Shown: piece after piece, positions 8,643-17,906 of the stretch | Numbering within the stretch: the stretch's first letter is position 1 | Layout of the letters: the number at the start of each line of letters is the position of its first letter | NCBI RefSeq assembly: GCF_023238205.1 | Contig: NZ_CP096659.1 | Coordinates: 806,001-870,000 of the forward strand | Source of the DNA: Halorussus limi | Lineage (GTDB): Archaea > Halobacteriota > Halobacteria > Halobacteriales > Haladaptataceae | Direction: 5' to 3' | Length of the DNA: 64,000 nt | Translations under genes and position numbers: made by a program | Notes under the pieces: generated by a model | Database searches by the model: none | Seen by the model: the letters and a program-made list of their open reading frames with translations, nothing else | Told to the model about the DNA's origin: nothing

Positions 8643-9182
8643 ATGACGATCAGATTCGTGACGAGCAACGCGGGCAAGGTCCGAGAGGCCCGCGAGTACC
8701 TCACCGACGACGTGGAGCAGATACAGTACGACTACACCGAGATTCAGAGCGACGACCTCGCGGACATCGCAGTCGCCGGAGCGAAGGAGGCCTTCGAGGA
8801 GACCGGCGGCGAAGACCCCGTGCTGGTCGACGACGCGGGCCTGTTCGTGGAGGCGCTCGGCGGGTTCCCCGGCCCCTACTCCGCGTACGTCGAGGACACC
8901 GTGGGCGTCGAGCGGGTCTGGAACCTCGCGGAGATGGAGGACAACCGCCGGGCGCGGTTCCGATGCGTCGTCGCCTACTACGACGGCGAGACGGCCGAGA
9001 CGTTCGACGGCGCGGTGCCGGGCCGCATCGTCGCGCCGCGGGGCGACGGCGGGTTCGGCTACGACCCCATCTTCGAACACGAGGGCGCGACTATGGCCGA
9101 GATGAGCACCGAGCGCAAGAACGCGATTTCTCACCGCGGACGGGCGCTGGCGAAGTTCGCGGACTGGTTGGCCGAGAACTGA
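8643..9182 (+). CDS. XTP/dITP diphosphatase (RdgB/HAM1)
   Basis: A 179-residue house-cleaning nucleotidase. It begins with the family signature FVTSNAGKVREA and continues with VDDAGLFVEALGGFPGPYSAYV, GYDPIFE and the terminal TERKNAISHRGRA, which contact the base and the phosphates. It hydrolyses deaminated purine triphosphates (ITP, XTP, dITP) and keeps them out of DNA and RNA. I chose ATG 8643 because it opens exactly on the conserved N-terminal strand; the longer frame upstream is not protein-like. A GACTATAACC box (8593-8602) is a plausible promoter. Confidence 0.93.
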   Translation: MTIRFVTSNAGKVREAREYLTDDVEQIQYDYTEIQSDDLADIAVAGAKEAFEETGGEDPVLVDDAGLFVEALGGFPGPYSAYVEDTVGVERVWNLAEMEDNRRARFRCVVAYYDGETAETFDGAVPGRIVAPRGDGGFGYDPIFEHEGATMAEMSTERKNAISHRGRALAKFADWLAEN

Positions 9183-9206
9183 GCGAACTACGTCTCTCGC
9201 GGTCGC

Positions 9207-10139
9207 TCAGTCCGAAATCGCCTGCGTCCCGTCGGAGGACGCCGACCGACAGGAGCGTTCCAGTTCGAGGACGTTCAAATCACCGTCGAGCGTCACCGAC
9301 AGCACCTCGCCGTCGAGCGGAATCTCGACCAGAATCTGCCACGGGTCCTCCGAGAGGATGGTCGTCTGCTCGTCGCTGACGCACCACGCGAGGTCCCAGT
9401 ACGGCGTCGTACAGAGGTCGACGCCGTGTTCGCGGTGGAACGTCACCACGTCCGACTGGTCGAGCAGCGAGAGACCCACCGCCGAGTACAGCTGGTGGCG
9501 ACACTGCTCGCACTCGTGGTCCACGCGGACCTCCAGTCCGAGGAAGTCCTCCGTGTCGCGGGTAACCGTCGTCGTCATCCGACCGTTGCACTCCGGGCAG
9601 ACGCCGTCCGCCGCGAGGCAGTGGAGGTGGCGCACGCGCTGGTTGAACGCGTCCATTATCTCCTCGCGCGACCGGTTGTTCAGTCCGCCGGGCGGGAACG
9701 GGTAACAGCCGTGGTTCTTCTCGCACTCCTCGCACTCGATGACCAGCATCTCGTCGTGGTAGTACGCCTGCAGGCCTCCGTCGCAGGTCGCGCACGTTCC
9801 TTCGACTTCGAACGGTCCCATCTCGGGATGCTCGTTGAACGACCCGGCCAGAATCGCGCGGACGACCTTCTTCCCGGCCTGCCGGAAGTCGTAGCCGTCG
9901 TCGGTCTGGACGACGAAGTGGTCTGTGAGTTGCTTGAGGTGGTAGTTGAACTGCGCGCTGTCGCGCATCCCCACGTCGCGTCGAAGCTCCGAGAAGCTCA
10001 CCGGTCGTTCGGGAGCCTTCCAGAGCGCCTCCAGAATCGACAGTCGCGTCTCGTTGGCGATGACCGAGAACGCCTCGGCCGGGGCCACGCAGTCCTCGCA
10101 GTCTCCGAGCGTCGCGTTCGGCCCGCTCGTCTCGCTCAT
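9207..10139 (-). CDS. ArsR-like winged-helix regulator with zinc-ribbon domains
   Basis: A 310-residue protein. Residues 20-100 form a winged helix of the ArsR type (SVIANETRLSILEALW, SFSELRRDVGMRDSAQFNYHLKQL). After it come CxxC pairs (CATC, CEEC, CPEC, CEQC), so two zinc ribbons probably follow, then a C-terminal beta-rich domain. This layout recurs in haloarchaeal DNA-binding regulators. I used the ATG at 10139 (MSETSG). An in-frame ATG at 10160 would add seven residues and is also compatible with the AT-rich box near 10188-10196. The regulon is unknown. Confidence 0.8.
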   Translation of the reverse strand: MSETSGPNATLGDCEDCVAPAEAFSVIANETRLSILEALWKAPERPVSFSELRRDVGMRDSAQFNYHLKQLTDHFVVQTDDGYDFRQAGKKVVRAILAGSFNEHPEMGPFEVEGTCATCDGGLQAYYHDEMLVIECEECEKNHGCYPFPPGGLNNRSREEIMDAFNQRVRHLHCLAADGVCPECNGRMTTTVTRDTEDFLGLEVRVDHECEQCRHQLYSAVGLSLLDQSDVVTFHREHGVDLCTTPYWDLAWCVSDEQTTILSEDPWQILVEIPLDGEVLSVTLDGDLNVLELERSCRSASSDGTQAISD

Positions 10140-10498
10140 ACGAAAGAGTTGCGGCGGCATACGGCTAAAGTGTTGCCTTGACTGCAGTTTTGTAGTTTTT
10201 CTAACCTTTGTCGTCCGGCCCGGAACCGGTAGCCCCGCCAGATACTACTTCCCACGCGCCGAGAACTCGACTACGGCAGAACGTTGAACCCTCTCGTACT
10301 CCCGACGAGACGCCGAAATCTTGAACGACGAGGCGGGAACGACTCGGCAACCGGACCGAGCGGAAGCGAATCGACCGACACGCGGCGACCGAACCGGCAC
10401 AGAGGGGTTCGCACCCGCGCTCGACCCCGACCGAGAACAGTAGGTTTATCACTCGCTCGGGGCGAATCTTCCAGTAGAATTACTTCAGGAGGTTAACT
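10140..10498. other. Intergenic region with the aIF2-gamma promoter
   Basis: The gap separates the divergent HTH regulator and aIF2-gamma. Its left end is AT-rich and serves the regulator. The right end holds a TATA-like GGTTTATC (10444-10451) and a strong Shine-Dalgarno sequence (10487-10493). The middle is GC-rich and I see no gene. Confidence 0.45.
10487..10493 (+). promoter_or_regulatory. Shine-Dalgarno AGGAGGT fixing a TTG start for aIF2-gamma
   Basis: AGGAGGT ends five bases before TTG 10499. No ATG or GTG in frame opens before the conserved G1 loop, so this site decides the rare TTG start. With the TATA-like GGTTTATC at 10444-10451, the mRNA would have a leader of about 25-30 bases, unlike the leaderless genes around it. 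Confidence 0.7.
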
Positions 10499-11731
10499 TT
10501 GACAGGAAATTACGCCCAACCGGAGGTGAACATCGGACTGGTCGGTCACGTAGACCACGGAAAGACGACGCTCGTGCAGGCGCTTTCCGGCGAATGGACG
10601 GACCAGCACTCCGAGGAGATGAAACGTGGCATCTCCATCCGGCTCGGGTACGCAGACGCCACGTTCCGGCAGTGTCCCGGCCTCGACGAACCGGAGCGGT
10701 ACACGGTCGACGAGACGTGTCCGGACGGTAGCGAGAGCGAACCGCTCCGGACGGTCTCGTTCGTGGACGCACCGGGTCACGAGACGCTGATGGCGACGAT
10801 GCTCTCGGGCGCGGCCATCATGGACGGCGCGGTGCTGGTCGTCTCGGCGACCGACCCCGTCCCGCAGGCACAGACCGAGGAACACCTGATGGCGCTCGAC
10901 ATCATCGGCATCGACAACATCGTCGTCGCCCAGAACAAGATAGACCTCGTCGACCGCGAGCAGGCCGAGCGCAACTACGAGGAGATTCAGGAGTTCGTGG
11001 AGGGAACCGTCGCCGAAGACGCGCCGGTCGTCCCCATCTCGGCCCAGCAGGAGGTCAACATCGACCTCCTGATTCAGGCGGTCGAAGAGGAGATTCCGAC
11101 GCCCGACCGCGACCCGGACGCCGACCCGCGGATGCACGTCGCACGTAGCTTCGACATCAACCGTCCCGGCACGGAGTGGGACGGACTCGTCGGCGGCGTC
11201 CTCGGCGGCAGTCTGGTCGAAGGGAAACTGACGAACGGCGCGGAGATAGAGCTTCGCCCCGGCCGCGAAGTCGACGAGGGCGGTCAGACCCGCTGGGAGT
11301 CCATCGAGACCGACGTGCGTTCGCTTCAGGCGGGCGGCGAGACGGTCGACGAAGTGACGCCCGGCGGTCTGCTCGGCGTCGGCACGGGTCTCGACCCGAG
11401 CCTGACGAAGGGCGACGCGCTGGCGGGACAGGTCGCCGGAACGCCCGGCACGCTCCCGCCGACGTGGGAGCAGTTCACGATGGAAGTGGACCTGCTCGAA
11501 CGCCTCGTCGGACTCGACGACCAGGACATCGACGACATCTCGACCGGCGAACCGCTGATGCTCACCATCGGTACCGCGACGACGGTCGGTTCCGTGACCA
11601 GCGCCCGCGAGGGCGAGTGCGAGGTCACGCTGAAGCGACCCGTCTGCGCGCCCGAGGGTGCCCAAATCGCCATCAACCGCCGCATCGGCGCTCGCTGGCG
11701 GCTCATCGGAGTCGGCACGCTCCGCGGATAG
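10499..11731 (+). CDS. eif2g: Translation initiation factor aIF2 subunit gamma
   Basis: A 410-residue GTPase that carries initiator Met-tRNA to the small subunit as part of the aIF2 alpha-beta-gamma complex. Motifs: G1 GHVDHGKTT near residues 16-24, switch I around [11 protein letters not shown]3 DAPGH near 90, G4 NKID near 145, then two beta-barrel domains. The Cys pair expected in the zinc knuckle is reduced here (single Cys in RQCPGLDE and in DETCPDG), as in some haloarchaeal versions. The gene starts at TTG with a strong Shine-Dalgarno. It is followed without a gap by the PIN protein and rpoE. Confidence 0.95.
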   Translation: MTGNYAQPEVNIGLVGHVDHGKTTLVQALSGEWTDQHSEEMKRGISIRLGYADATFRQCPGLDEPERYTVDETCPDGSESEPLRTVSFVDAPGHETLMATMLSGAAIMDGAVLVVSATDPVPQAQTEEHLMALDIIGIDNIVVAQNKIDLVDREQAERNYEEIQEFVEGTVAEDAPVVPISAQQEVNIDLLIQAVEEEIPTPDRDPDADPRMHVARSFDINRPGTEWDGLVGGVLGGSLVEGKLTNGAEIELRPGREVDEGGQTRWESIETDVRSLQAGGETVDEVTPGGLLGVGTGLDPSLTKGDALAGQVAGTPGTLPPTWEQFTMEVDLLERLVGLDDQDIDDISTGEPLMLTIGTATTVGSVTSAREGECEVTLKRPVCAPEGAQIAINRRIGARWRLIGVGTLRG

Positions 11732-12112
11732 ATGGTCGCCACGGTCGCCATGGACACCAGCGCGCTCATGATGCCCGTCGAACGCGACGTGCGGGTCTTC
11801 GAGGAGCTAGAGCGCCTGCTGGGAGATTTCGAGTGCGCGGCCCCGCGAGCGGTCCGCGACGAACTCTCGAAACTCTCGGACGGCGCGAGCGCGGAAGCCG
11901 TCGCGGCCAGCGTCGGCGAGGACTTGGCGGCCGAGCGGTGTCGAATCGTCGAACACGAAGCATCGTACGCAGACGACGTACTGGTCGAACTCGCCCCCGA
12001 GTTCGACTACGTCGTCACGAACGACGGTCCCCTCAAGGAGCGCCTGCTCGACGCGGGCACACCGGTAATTCATATAAGGGGCCGGAACAAACTCGCAATC
12101 AGCAAACCTTAG
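11732..12112 (+). CDS. PIN-domain protein in the aIF2-gamma/rpoE cluster
   Basis: A 126-residue single PIN domain starting immediately after the aIF2-gamma stop (TAG then ATG). Acidic metal-binding positions are visible: MDTSALM at the start (Asp8), a central DEL, and VTNDGPLKERL toward the end. The basic tail is RGRNKLAI. The family resembles archaeal Fcf1/Utp23-like or VapC9-like proteins. Its constant place between aIF2-gamma and rpoE argues for rRNA processing rather than a toxin; there is no antitoxin gene beside it. Nuclease activity is inferred. Confidence 0.85.
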   Translation: MVATVAMDTSALMMPVERDVRVFEELERLLGDFECAAPRAVRDELSKLSDGASAEAVAASVGEDLAAERCRIVEHEASYADDVLVELAPEFDYVVTNDGPLKERLLDAGTPVIHIRGRNKLAISKP

Positions 12113-12113
12113 C

Positions 12114-12686
12114 ATGTACAAACGGGTCAGACTCAAGGATACGGTCGAGGTCCCCCCAGAGCACCTCGCGGACGTGACGCCGAACTTAGTGAAGAAGCTC
12201 CTGCAGGACAAGTTGGAGGGTCGAATGGACGAAGACGTCGGGAGCGTCGTCAGCGTCGTGAACGTTCACGACATCGGTGACGGCGCGGTACTCCCGAACC
12301 GACCGGGCGTCTACTACGAAGCGGAGTTCGACGCGGTCACCTTCGACCCCCAGATGCAGGAAGTCGTGGACGGGGAAATCGTGGAAGTGGTCAACTTCGG
12401 TGCCTTCGTCGGCATCGGGCCGGTCGACGGCCTGCTCCACGTCTCCCAGATTTCGGACGAGTACCTCGCCTACGACGAAGAGGGTCAGATGCTCGCCTCC
12501 CGCGAGTCGAACCGCACGCTCGGTGTCGGCGACTCGGTGCGGGCGCGCATCGTCACCAAGAGCATCGACGAACGGAATCCGCGCGAGAGCAAAATCGGGC
12601 TTACCGCCAAGCAGGTCGGTCTCGGCAAGCACGGTTGGCTCAAAGAGGAGCGCGAGAAGCGACAAGCGACCACTGAGAGTGAGTAA
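12114..12686 (+). CDS. rpoE: RNA polymerase subunit E' (Rpo7)
   Basis: A 190-residue homologue of eukaryotic Rpb7. The N-terminal domain (MYKRVRLKDTVEVPPEHL, KLLQDKLEGRMDEDVGSVVSV) binds the polymerase core, and an S1/OB domain from about residue 80 (GEIVEVVNFGAFVGIGPVDGLLHVSQI) binds emerging RNA. With Rpo4 it forms the stalk that helps open-complex formation and processivity. It begins one base after the PIN gene stop and is followed two bases later by spt4, so the cluster is one operon. Confidence 0.95.
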   Translation: MYKRVRLKDTVEVPPEHLADVTPNLVKKLLQDKLEGRMDEDVGSVVSVVNVHDIGDGAVLPNRPGVYYEAEFDAVTFDPQMQEVVDGEIVEVVNFGAFVGIGPVDGLLHVSQISDEYLAYDEEGQMLASRESNRTLGVGDSVRARIVTKSIDERNPRESKIGLTAKQVGLGKHGWLKEEREKRQATTESE

Positions 12687-12688
12687 CG

Positions 12689-12886
12689 ATGGCCGGTGAC
12701 CGCCTCGCCTGTCGCGAATGTCACGCCGTGGTCGAACCAGACGAGGACACCTGCCCCATCTGCGGGTCGACCAGTCTCACCGAGGACTGGGCAGGCTACG
12801 TCATCATCTCCCACCCCGACGAAAGCCAGATTGCCGAGGAGATGGAAGTGACCGAACCGGGCAAGTACGCGCTGAAGGTCCGGTAG
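12689..12886 (+). CDS. spt4: Transcription elongation factor Spt4 (RpoE'')
   Basis: A 65-residue zinc protein with CxxC pairs at the front (CREC and CPIC) and a C-terminal WAGYVIISHPDESQIAEEM strand-helix that docks the Spt5 NGN domain. Spt4-Spt5 closes the RNA polymerase clamp and raises processivity. Position directly after rpoE is the standard archaeal arrangement. Confidence 0.94.
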   Translation: MAGDRLACRECHAVVEPDEDTCPICGSTSLTEDWAGYVIISHPDESQIAEEMEVTEPGKYALKVR

Positions 12887-12892
12887 GCCACC

Positions 12893-13444
12893 GTGGGCGT
12901 TCTCGTCACGCTCCCCGCGGAGATGCGCGGGGAACTCAAGGAGCCGATGGGGCCCATTTTCACCGACGCCGAGCGCCTGCTGGCGGCGGCGGGCGACGGA
13001 CCGCTCGTCGCCGTCGGCGACGTCGTGACCTACCACCTCGAACGCGCCGGGGTCGCACCCGACGTGGCCGTGGTGGACGGCCTGACCAAGCGCGAGGAAG
13101 TCGAGGACCGAGTCGCCGAGGGCGTCGCGCGCCTCGGCGGCGAGAGTCGGGAGGTCCGCGTCGAGAACCCCGCGGGAGCCGTCTCCGGCGAGTTGGCCCG
13201 CGAACTGAAAGCGGCCATCGCGGACCCGGAACCGACCGTCCTCGTCGTGAGCGGCGAGGAGGACCTCGCGACGCTCCCGGCAATCGTGGCCGCGCCGCTG
13301 GGCGCGAGCGTCGTCTACGGCCAACCCGACGAGGGGATGGTCCTCGCCGACGTGACCGACGAAGCGAAGGCCGAGGTGCGCGACCTCCTGAGCCGAATGG
13401 ACGGCGATTCAGACGCCCTGTTCGAAATTCTGGACGCGGCGTAG
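12893..13444 (+). CDS. GTP-dependent dephospho-CoA kinase (DUF359 family)
   Basis: A 183-residue protein starting at GTG 12893, six bases after spt4. It shows the family's conserved patches: LPAEMRGELKEPMGPIF, VAVGDVVTYHLE (nucleotide site), VVDGLTKREE and VVSGEEDLATLPAI. This archaeal family, first shown in Thermococcus kodakarensis, phosphorylates dephospho-CoA with GTP and completes CoA synthesis. Position downstream of spt4 is conserved in archaea. GTG rather than ATG is the only in-frame start before the conserved block. Confidence 0.9.
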   Translation: MGVLVTLPAEMRGELKEPMGPIFTDAERLLAAAGDGPLVAVGDVVTYHLERAGVAPDVAVVDGLTKREEVEDRVAEGVARLGGESREVRVENPAGAVSGELARELKAAIADPEPTVLVVSGEEDLATLPAIVAAPLGASVVYGQPDEGMVLADVTDEAKAEVRDLLSRMDGDSDALFEILDAA

Positions 13445-13684
13445 CGTCGGACCGCGGTCGAACACCGATTACTCTCCCGCGAACGAACGTGAGCGAGCGG
13501 ACCGAGGAATCCCCGAAGGAGCGCCTCCGGCGCGACTGAGGGGGTGACGACGTGTTTTTGGTCGAGCTTTTGCGAGGGAGGAAATTCGCCGGGGCGGATT
13601 TCCGACCGCTGGAAAAGGTCGTAGCGTCGTTCGTAATCCTTTTACAGGCTACGTGGCCAAGTAGTGAGTAACTGAGCGATACAC

Positions 13685-14002
13685 ATGGAAGTCGAAATCC
13701 TCTCCGAGGAGCAGAATCCGATGCTCCACCGGTCCGAAGTGCGGTTCCAGATAGTTCACGACGAAGAAACGCCCTCGCGCCTGTCGGTCCGCGACAGCCT
13801 CGCGGCGAAACTCGACAAGGACTCCAGCGAGGTCGTCGTCCACGAGATGAACACCAAGTTCGGGATGCGCAAGACCGTCGGCTACGCGAAGGTCTACGAC
13901 AGCCCCGAACACGCCCGCGACGTCGAGCAGGAGTACATGCTCGAACGCAACAAAATCGCGGCTGACACCGACGCCGAAGCCGAGGCGGAGGAGGCCGAAT
14001 AA
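13685..14002 (+). CDS. rps24e: 30S ribosomal protein S24e
   Basis: A 105-residue ribosomal protein. The S24e pattern is clear: [21 protein letters not shown], then [33 protein letters not shown] very acidic tail ([10 protein letters not shown]) reflects halophilic adaptation. The stop overlaps the start of S27ae (TAATG), so the two are coupled. A CTTTTACAGG box near 13637-13646 is the likely promoter. Confidence 0.95.
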   Translation: MEVEILSEEQNPMLHRSEVRFQIVHDEETPSRLSVRDSLAAKLDKDSSEVVVHEMNTKFGMRKTVGYAKVYDSPEHARDVEQEYMLERNKIAADTDAEAEAEEAE

Positions 14003-14136
14003 TGGCGCGCAACGAGTACTACAACGACGACGGCACGACCGACAAAGAGCAGTGTACCCGGTGTGGGGACGCCTTCCTCGCCGACCACGACGACCGCCTC
14101 CACTGCGGTCGCTGTGGCTACACCGAGTGGAAGTAG
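14002..14136 (+). CDS. rps27ae: 30S ribosomal protein S27ae
   Basis: A 44-residue zinc ribosomal protein that begins in the stop codon of S24e. It has two CxxC pairs, CTRC and CGRC, spaced as in S27ae, and ends GYTEWK. Archaeal S27ae lacks the ubiquitin part of the eukaryotic fusion, as here. Three bases separate it from kae1-bud32. Confidence 0.95.
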   Translation: MARNEYYNDDGTTDKEQCTRCGDAFLADHDDRLHCGRCGYTEWK

Positions 14137-14139
14137 GCG

Positions 14140-15720
14140 ATGCGCGTCCTCGGAATCGAGGGCACCGCGTGGGCGGCCAGCGCGGCCGTGTACGACACGA
14201 ACGCCGACCCGGATTCGATTTTTATCGAGACCGACGCCTACCAACCGGACAGCGGCGGGATTCACCCGCGCGAGGCCGCAGAACACATGAGCGACGCTGT
14301 CCCCGAAGTCGTGGAGACGGCCTTGGAGGCGGCCGACGGTCCCGTGGACGCGGTGGCGTTCTCTCGCGGCCCGGGTCTCGGCCCCTGCCTGCGGACGGTC
14401 GGCACCGCGGCCCGGGCGCTGGCCCAGACGCTGGACGTGCCCCTCGTCGGCGTCAACCACATGGTCGCGCACCTCGAAATCGGCCGCCAGCACTCGGAGT
14501 TCGACTCGCCGGTCTGCCTGAACGCCTCGGGCGCGAACGCCCACGTGCTGGGCTATCGGAACGGCCGGTACCGCGTGCTCGGCGAGACGATGGACACCGG
14601 CGTCGGCAACGCCATCGACAAGTTCACCCGCCACGTCGGGTGGTCCCACCCCGGCGGGCCGAAGGTCGAGGAGGCGGCGAAGGACGGCGAGTACGTCGAA
14701 CTCCCCTACGTGGTCAAGGGGATGGACTTCTCGTTCTCGGGCATCATGAGCGCCGCGAAAGACGCCTACGACGCAGGCGTCCCCGTCGAGGACGTCTGTT
14801 ACTCCCTTCAGGAGAACGTCTTCGGCATGCTCACGGAGGTCGCCGAGCGCGCGCTCTCGCTGACCGGGAGCGACGAACTCGTCCTCGGCGGCGGCGTCGG
14901 ACAGAACGCCCGCCTCCGGGAGATGTTGCGGGAGATGTGCGACCAGCGCGGCGCGGACTTCTTCGCGCCCGACCCGCGATTCCTCCGGGACAACGCCGGG
15001 ATGATAGCGGTCCTCGGCGCGGAGATGGTTCGGGCGGGCGACACCATCGCGGTCGAGGAGTCGGCGGTGGACTCGAACTTCCGGCCGGACCAAGTGCCGG
15101 TCACGTGGCGCTCCGACGAGGAGTCTGTTGCCCGGTGGCGCGAGGAGGGGAGCGAAGTGAAAGGCGCGGAGGCCACCGTCGAAATCGGCGACGAGCGCGT
15201 CACCAAGCGCCGCTTGCCGAAAAGCTACCGACACCCCGAACTCGACGCGCGACTCCGGCGCGCCCGGACAGTTCTCGAAGCGCGCCTGACTAGCGAGGCC
15301 CGCAGGCAAGGCGTGCCGACGCCGGTCGTCTACGACGCCGACCCCGAGGAGGGCGTACTGGTGTTCGAGCGCGTGGGCGAGGCCGACCTCCGCGAGCGAC
15401 TGACGGCCGTCCGGGTGCGCGACGTTGCCCGCCACCTCGCGGCGATTCACGGCGCGGGGTTCGTCCACGGCGACCCGACGACGCGAAACGTCCGAGTGGA
15501 CGGCGAGCGCACCTACCTCATCGACTTCGGATTGGGATACAACACCGACGACGCCGAGGACTACGCGATGGACCTCCACGTCTTCGGCCAGAGCCTCGCC
15601 GGAACCGCGGACGACGCCGAGGCGCTCCGAGAGGCCTTCGAGGCGGCCTACGCCGAAGTCGGCGACGAGGCGACCCTCGACCGCCTCCGGGAAGTCGAGG
15701 GCCGCGGTCGGTACCAGTGA
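14140..15720 (+). CDS. kae1-bud32: Kae1-Bud32 fusion (tRNA t6A synthesis, KEOPS)
   Basis: A 526-residue fusion. Residues 1 to about 325 are Kae1/TsaD: the metal-binding HMVAH is at about 107-111, with GGGVGQNARL later in the domain. Residues from about 345 are the Bud32 small kinase, with HGDPTTRNV near 443 and the metal-binding IDFG near 461. The pair are KEOPS subunits that put threonylcarbamoyl on A37 of ANN-decoding tRNAs; Bud32 acts as an ATPase regulating Kae1. Fusion is common in euryarchaea. The gene is the last of the ribosomal cluster. Confidence 0.96.
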   Translation: MRVLGIEGTAWAASAAVYDTNADPDSIFIETDAYQPDSGGIHPREAAEHMSDAVPEVVETALEAADGPVDAVAFSRGPGLGPCLRTVGTAARALAQTLDVPLVGVNHMVAHLEIGRQHSEFDSPVCLNASGANAHVLGYRNGRYRVLGETMDTGVGNAIDKFTRHVGWSHPGGPKVEEAAKDGEYVELPYVVKGMDFSFSGIMSAAKDAYDAGVPVEDVCYSLQENVFGMLTEVAERALSLTGSDELVLGGGVGQNARLREMLREMCDQRGADFFAPDPRFLRDNAGMIAVLGAEMVRAGDTIAVEESAVDSNFRPDQVPVTWRSDEESVARWREEGSEVKGAEATVEIGDERVTKRRLPKSYRHPELDARLRRARTVLEARLTSEARRQGVPTPVVYDADPEEGVLVFERVGEADLRERLTAVRVRDVARHLAAIHGAGFVHGDPTTRNVRVDGERTYLIDFGLGYNTDDAEDYAMDLHVFGQSLAGTADDAEALREAFEAAYAEVGDEATLDRLREVEGRGRYQ

Positions 15721-15788
15721 CCCGCGCCCGGCGACGCTGATTCTCCGGGCGACGACGACTCTCCGGGCGCGCGGCGAGCGTCAGCGGG

Positions 15789-16745
15789 TCAAATCAGCAT
15801 CCCGGACTGCAACAGCGCGATGAGTCCCGTCAGCGTCACCACGCTGGCTATCGTACTCGCGAAAATCGCGGTACTCACGTACTCGGGGCCGGTCAGTCCG
15901 CCTTCGCCGCCCGAGTCGTATTCGATGGACAGAATTAGCGGCGTGACTGCGGCGGGCATCCCGCACTCCAGCACGAACACCCGTGCGACCGCCGGGTTCG
16001 CCCCGAGACCGAGCAGGAGGGCGACTCCGACACCGACCAGCGGCGCGACGAAGAGCTTCAACCCGTTCGAGACGCCGACGCGCGAGATGGCCGCGCCGTG
16101 CTTCGTGTTCGCCAACTGGATGCCGAGCATCAGCAGCATCACCGGGATGGAGGCGTCGCCGACGAGTCGCAGGGTCTCCATCGCCGCGGTGTCGCCGGCG
16201 GGCACGACGCCGAGCCATCGCGCGAGCCACGCCGCGGCGACGGCGTAGACCAGCGGCAGGCGAAACACTTCGGCCGCGGCCGAGCGGAGGTCGGTTTCCT
16301 CGCCGCGCGAGGCCAGATAGACGCCGACGGTGTACATCAGCAGCGACTGGCCCGCGATGTAGAGGACCGCGGTCGAGCGCCCGACCGCGCCGAACGCGAA
16401 CGCCGACAGCGGGATGCCGTAGTTGCCCGCGTTGGGGAACGACGACGAGAGGACGAGCGCGCCCAGCACGGGTTCGGACTCGCCGAGCAGGCGGCCGACG
16501 ATCTCCGCGAGGAGGACCATCGCCACGGTGAACAGCGCGACTCCGAAGATGAGTTTCGCGGCCAGTTCGCCCGAGATGTCGGAGGTGGCGAGGCTGTGGA
16601 AGATGAGCGCGGGCGTCAGAACGTAGATGGTGACGGTCCCCAGCGGGTCCACGTCGATGTCACGGGCCTTCCCGAGCAGGAAGCCGACCGCAGCGACCGA
16701 CAGGACCGGAAGGATAGCCGTCCCGAGCGCAGAGACGAGTGACAC
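15789..16745 (-). CDS. AEC-family permease (auxin efflux carrier type)
   Basis: A 318-residue membrane protein with about ten hydrophobic helices in two halves. It shows the AEC-type patch SSSFPNAGNYGIPLSAFAFG in the first half and VLECGMPAAVTPLILSIEYD in the second, which together make the broken-helix transport site. AEC proteins move organic acids or amphipathic anions out of the cell. The substrate cannot be deduced. No partner gene is adjacent. Confidence 0.88.
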   Translation of the reverse strand: MSLVSALGTAILPVLSVAAVGFLLGKARDIDVDPLGTVTIYVLTPALIFHSLATSDISGELAAKLIFGVALFTVAMVLLAEIVGRLLGESEPVLGALVLSSSFPNAGNYGIPLSAFAFGAVGRSTAVLYIAGQSLLMYTVGVYLASRGEETDLRSAAAEVFRLPLVYAVAAAWLARWLGVVPAGDTAAMETLRLVGDASIPVMLLMLGIQLANTKHGAAISRVGVSNGLKLFVAPLVGVGVALLLGLGANPAVARVFVLECGMPAAVTPLILSIEYDSGGEGGLTGPEYVSTAIFASTIASVVTLTGLIALLQSGMLI

Positions 16746-16836
16746 GTCTGAGAGGGTGGCGGTTCGTCGTTACAAAGGTGTCGAACCCGGTCAACCGTGC
16801 GGTCGGGCCGGAACCGGAGGGCCCGAGCGAATCGCC

Positions 16837-17757
16837 TCACTCCTCGCCCGGCGGGGTGAGGTCGCGCTGGAACTCGTCGAAGACCTCCAACTCGTCGGGA
16901 ATCTCGTACTCGATGCGGCGGCCCTCCTTGTCGGTCTCCGCGTCCGAGTCCACCGGTTCGGCCGCGTCCTCCCATCCGGGCTTGATTTTCACGCTCTTGG
17001 CGGGTTGGCCCACCGCGATGTGGTGGTCAGGTACGTCGCGCTGGACGACCGACTTCGCGCCGACGATGGCGTTCTCGCCGACGCGGACCCCCGCCCGGAT
17101 CATCGAGTCGTAGGTGACCCGCGCGTCGTCGGCGATGACGGTCCGGTAGTTCTTCACCTCGGTCTGGTCCACCACGTCGTGGTCGTGGGTGTAGACGTGG
17201 GCCGAGTCGGAGATGGAGACGCGGTCGCCGACGGTCAACTCGCCGCGGTCGTCCAGATGCACGTCGTCGTGGACGACGACGTTGTCCCCCATCGTGATGT
17301 TGTGGCCGTAGGTGAACGTGATGCCTTTGAAGAACCGACAGTTGTCGCCGCACTCGGCGAAGAGGTGGTCGGCGAGCATCGCGCGGAACCGGAGCGCGAA
17401 CTCCACGTTGTCGGCCATCGGCGTGGCGTCGAACTGCCGCCAGAGCCACTGGAGGTGCTTGGACCGCTTGAACTTCTCCTCGTCTTTCTCGGCGTAGTAC
17501 TCGCTTTCGAGCGTCGCGTTACACGGGTCGTAGCTCTGGAGGCGCACCGTTTCGGCCGGCGAGACGGTTTCGCCGTTCTGCCATCGGTCGTAGGCGTCCC
17601 GGTCGCCGTGGAGGTCCACCAGCACCTCCTCGACCACCTCGCACGTCCGCTCGGACCCATCCGGTCCGGCGTTCGAGAGTCGCTGGTCTACCTCCGCGAC
17701 GAATTCTTCGAGCGAGTCCTCCATCTCGTCGGGGAGGGTCACGTGGCGTTTAGTCAT
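16837..17757 (-). CDS. Left-handed beta-helix acyltransferase
   Basis: A 306-residue protein. Residues 1-130 are helical and acidic. From about 140 there are hexapeptide repeats of the left-handed beta-helix (ITFTYGHNITMGDNVVVHDD, LTVGDRVSISDSAHVYTHDHD, IRAGVRVGENAIVGAKSVVQ, then VAVGQPAKSVKIK-like closure). The His in YTHDHD sits where the catalytic histidine of such acetyltransferases lies. The acceptor is unknown; sugars or surface polymers are common for this family. The helical N-terminal part is longer than in maltose or serine acetyltransferases. Confidence 0.85.
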   Translation of the reverse strand: MTKRHVTLPDEMEDSLEEFVAEVDQRLSNAGPDGSERTCEVVEEVLVDLHGDRDAYDRWQNGETVSPAETVRLQSYDPCNATLESEYYAEKDEEKFKRSKHLQWLWRQFDATPMADNVEFALRFRAMLADHLFAECGDNCRFFKGITFTYGHNITMGDNVVVHDDVHLDDRGELTVGDRVSISDSAHVYTHDHDVVDQTEVKNYRTVIADDARVTYDSMIRAGVRVGENAIVGAKSVVQRDVPDHHIAVGQPAKSVKIKPGWEDAAEPVDSDAETDKEGRRIEYEIPDELEVFDEFQRDLTPPGEE

Positions 17758-17906
17758 ACAGGGTCCTCCGTGGTCACTTACGTCTACTTGTCATCCTGTC
17801 TTGATGGGGGTTTTGGTTGCGGCGCAGAGTGCAGAAACCGCCTCGCGTCGGGCGCGGAACGACCGATGGGTCCGACGCGAGCGAGAAATGCGACGACGCG
17901 GCGCTC

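Noticed and set aside
8643-9182. Longer frame from 7650 read through into the ITPase
   Set aside because: The upstream 330 residues lie antisense to the cupin gene and are not protein-like; family homology starts at 8643.
10201-10452. 83-residue minus-strand frame before aIF2-gamma
   Set aside because: Occupies the promoter region; composition is that of a GC-rich shadow.
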